In this document: positions 62,136-64,000 of the stretch, piece after piece
Layout: each line of letters begins with the position of its first letter
Position numbering within the stretch: position 1 is the stretch's first letter
NCBI RefSeq assembly: GCF_011386835.1
Contig: NC_088804.1
Location: 34,769,549 to 34,833,548, forward strand
DNA: 64,000 nucleotides
From: Chrysemys picta bellii
Taxonomy: Eukaryota; Chordata; Testudines; Emydidae
Direction of reading: 5' to 3'
Notes under the pieces: model-generated
Databases searched by the model: none
What the model was told of the DNA's origin: nothing
The model's input: only the letters and a program-made list of their open reading frames with translations
Position numbers and translations under genes: made by a program

Positions 62136-63757
62136 GTATGGTCTATTCTAGAACATGTGGTCAGCAGCTCTGACATGAGGTTTTTTAAGCATGAGTTCTG
62201 TGTGCTCCAGCCCCCTACGGTTTGCATTTGTTTGTTTTAAGCTTTCTGTAAGAAAAAGGTAACAGCTAGAAGTGACACAGATCTTTAGATGGTTGCCCAG
62301 TCATAATATTTAGCACTTCTGTACTATGTTAGCTCTTCAAAATCACTGTACAAACATTAAACAAACTTAATCTAAAGCCTTTCAGTTTTTGAATGACTAG
62401 GAGTTGACAAAAAAGAGTATTCCCTGTTGTGTTTTCTGCCCCCTTGAACAAAAAGACTTAATTGAAAATCAGCATCTTAAAAGAAACATTAAGGATCTTT
62501 CAAAAGAACAGTCCAACCAAGGCTGCTGTAGTGACACCCTGGTTACATCAGGTCTGGTGTTTATTTAAGGCTGGTGTAGAATGAAGGGAGAGCTTCCTGT
62601 TTCGTTTGCATGTGTAAATCAAGCAGACCTTGCTTATTTTTTCCCCCTTAAAGTGCTCAGAGTTTAGGGGAGGAAAGTGAATGAGATTCTGCTTATAACA
62701 GGTGTGAAAAACCAGAAGGGACCAAAATCTATTCTTGTGCAAAAATCCATTCTCCCTGAAGTCAATAAGGCTACACAGGTGTAACTGACAGCAGGACTTG
62801 GCCTGTGTTCTCATTCCCTTCTTGAATCACACACATTCCGCGCTTACCCAACATTTTCTACTTGGGAAAGACGTTAGTTTGAGTTGGGGCAGAAAAATGA
62901 GGACTAACATCAGATTTTTTTATCTTTAAGTTTTTGGAATGAAATCAGAAGTGAGACACTTTTATGATGGATTGAACTGCTAGAGAACCAACAAATGGAC
63001 AGAACCTGCCTTTAGTCTATTCAGCCAGTCTTTCTATAATAGCCTGCTAAGAAGTGGATTTAAAATCCTTGGGGGAGAGGTGAGGGAGAAATCTACAACA
63101 TTGTGTATTGAGCTTCCTCCAGTGATTTTGCAACCCCTTAAAAATACAAAGATGCGTTGGCCTGTGGAACTAGGCTGAGCATAAGGAAAGAACGTGGTTG
63201 CCTGTGTATCCCAGTACAGAAAAATACATCAAAGAAAAAAATTGGATTTCTTTGATTTTTTTAGTACAGTTCAGTACTGTATTGAACACAGTGGATCATA
63301 AATCTGAAGCCCCTTGATGGAAGGTTCTGTAAAAGTTAAAGTACTGGTATCCAGAATGGGATGTTTTGTTTCATTTTTCCTACAAATGTGTGGGAATTTG
63401 TTCCTTATACATGGGAGGGGCAATAGTTCTTTCTGGATCTGGATAGTGTGTGTGCAGGTTCTGTGCAAGCTTCCCACCCTACCACTCTGGTACTGCCTCT
63501 TCCCCTCGCCACCCCCTTGTCCTGCCCACCCACAGGCGCTCACCAGTTGTCCAGAAATGGGACCCAGCACACGCAGAAGATGACGGTGATCGGCACTAGG
63601 ACCCAGGAGGCAGTGTCCTGGAGAAGGACAGAGGGAGCTTCTTCCCTCCCTGACAGCTAAGCAGAGCTCTGGAGAAATTGGGGGTGGGGAACACTGGGGG
63701 GAGGGGGAGAGGAGGAGACAATGCCTGCTCAAACTACACCCATGGCTGGCACGGGTT
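62136..63757. other. Intergenic stretch with one weak exon-like segment
   Basis: Contains an ancient-repeat piece at about 62745-62800 and an unproven minus-strand exon-like segment at about 63547-63621. Otherwise nothing is recognised. Confidence 0.45.
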
Positions 63758-64000
63758 CCCATGGTAACCGGATTTTTAGTGTCCGGTGACCAGTATTAAC
63801 CAGCTACCTGGCAGCGTGTTCCTGCAGCGCGGGGAGATGCAGATGGGAAGGAGCGGAAGCAGCTGGTTGCTGGCTGAGCTCCTTCCAAGTCAGGGTGCTA
63901 CTTTGCCTTTCCTGCTGGCAGGAGCGCTCCAGCAGGGCTGTGTGACCAGGCTCTCTCCCCCTCACTCGGCCCTAGTCCTGCACCCTGCCTGACCAGTAGG
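63758..64000. mobile_element. Possible GC-rich MITE, cut by the window end
   Basis: Starts around 'ggtaaccggatttttagtgt' and 'ccggtgaccagtattaacc', a terminus I associate with a turtle DNA element, then turns GC-rich. The other end is outside the window, so neither terminal repeat nor duplication can be checked. Confidence 0.4.

Noticed and set aside
57479..63757. First exons of PLCG2, the gene expected after CMIP in human order
   Set aside because: I looked for its N-terminal coding pattern and for a splice-bounded start exon and found neither. It probably lies beyond the window.
63271..63762. 163-codon minus-strand ORF
   Set aside because: Composition and lack of motifs suggest chance. 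The exon-like hydrophobic segment noted as a finding is in another frame.

Overview
This is vertebrate nuclear DNA, most likely from a turtle. The host gene has GT-AG introns and UTRs. The interspersed repeats (CR1 LINEs, a two-gene PIF/Harbinger transposon, Penelope-like fold-back copies, palindromic hAT MITEs, tRNA-head SINEs with a CORE/L2-like tail, and a TGTGACA...TGTCACA long terminal repeat) match what I know of turtle genomes. A crocodilian or other archosauromorph cannot be excluded. There are no bacterial features.

Positions 1-30580 hold the 3' part of one gene, CMIP (c-Maf-inducing protein), on the + strand. Twelve coding segments join in frame without a break into 349 residues ending in ...VRYTEAW and a TGA at 28715. 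The window opens inside an exon, so the N-terminal half (PH domain) lies upstream. The 12.1 kb first intron carries a long antisense CR1 copy, a 336 bp hAT palindrome and a multi-hairpin MITE. The exon-dense part (12-29 kb) has few young repeats. A 3' UTR of about 1.86 kb follows, with several AATAAA signals.

Positions 30.6-64 kb are downstream intergenic DNA in which I found no convincing host gene. It is a repeat landscape: SINEs; a MITE next to a Harbinger element (35.1-39.9 kb) that carries a decayed transposase, an antisense second ORF and a nested CR1 inserted in the transposase C-terminus; a composite of small DNA transposons near 44 kb; a solo-LTR-like element at 49 kb; and three hAT-type elements with exact 8 bp target duplications at 55.6, 59.7 and 61.3 kb, two of them with internal minisatellites.

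The most interesting non-standard structure is a family of about 200 bp fold-back elements, present twice (14.75 kb and 57.0 kb), each with a perfect target-site duplication. Their arms carry a hammerhead-ribozyme-like core (CTGANGA, stem II, GAAA, 3 bp stem III, C) facing outward from the centre of the palindrome. Penelope-like elements are known to carry such motifs, so the motif is not new in principle. Its head-to-head palindromic arrangement in a short mobile unit is the point most worth testing.
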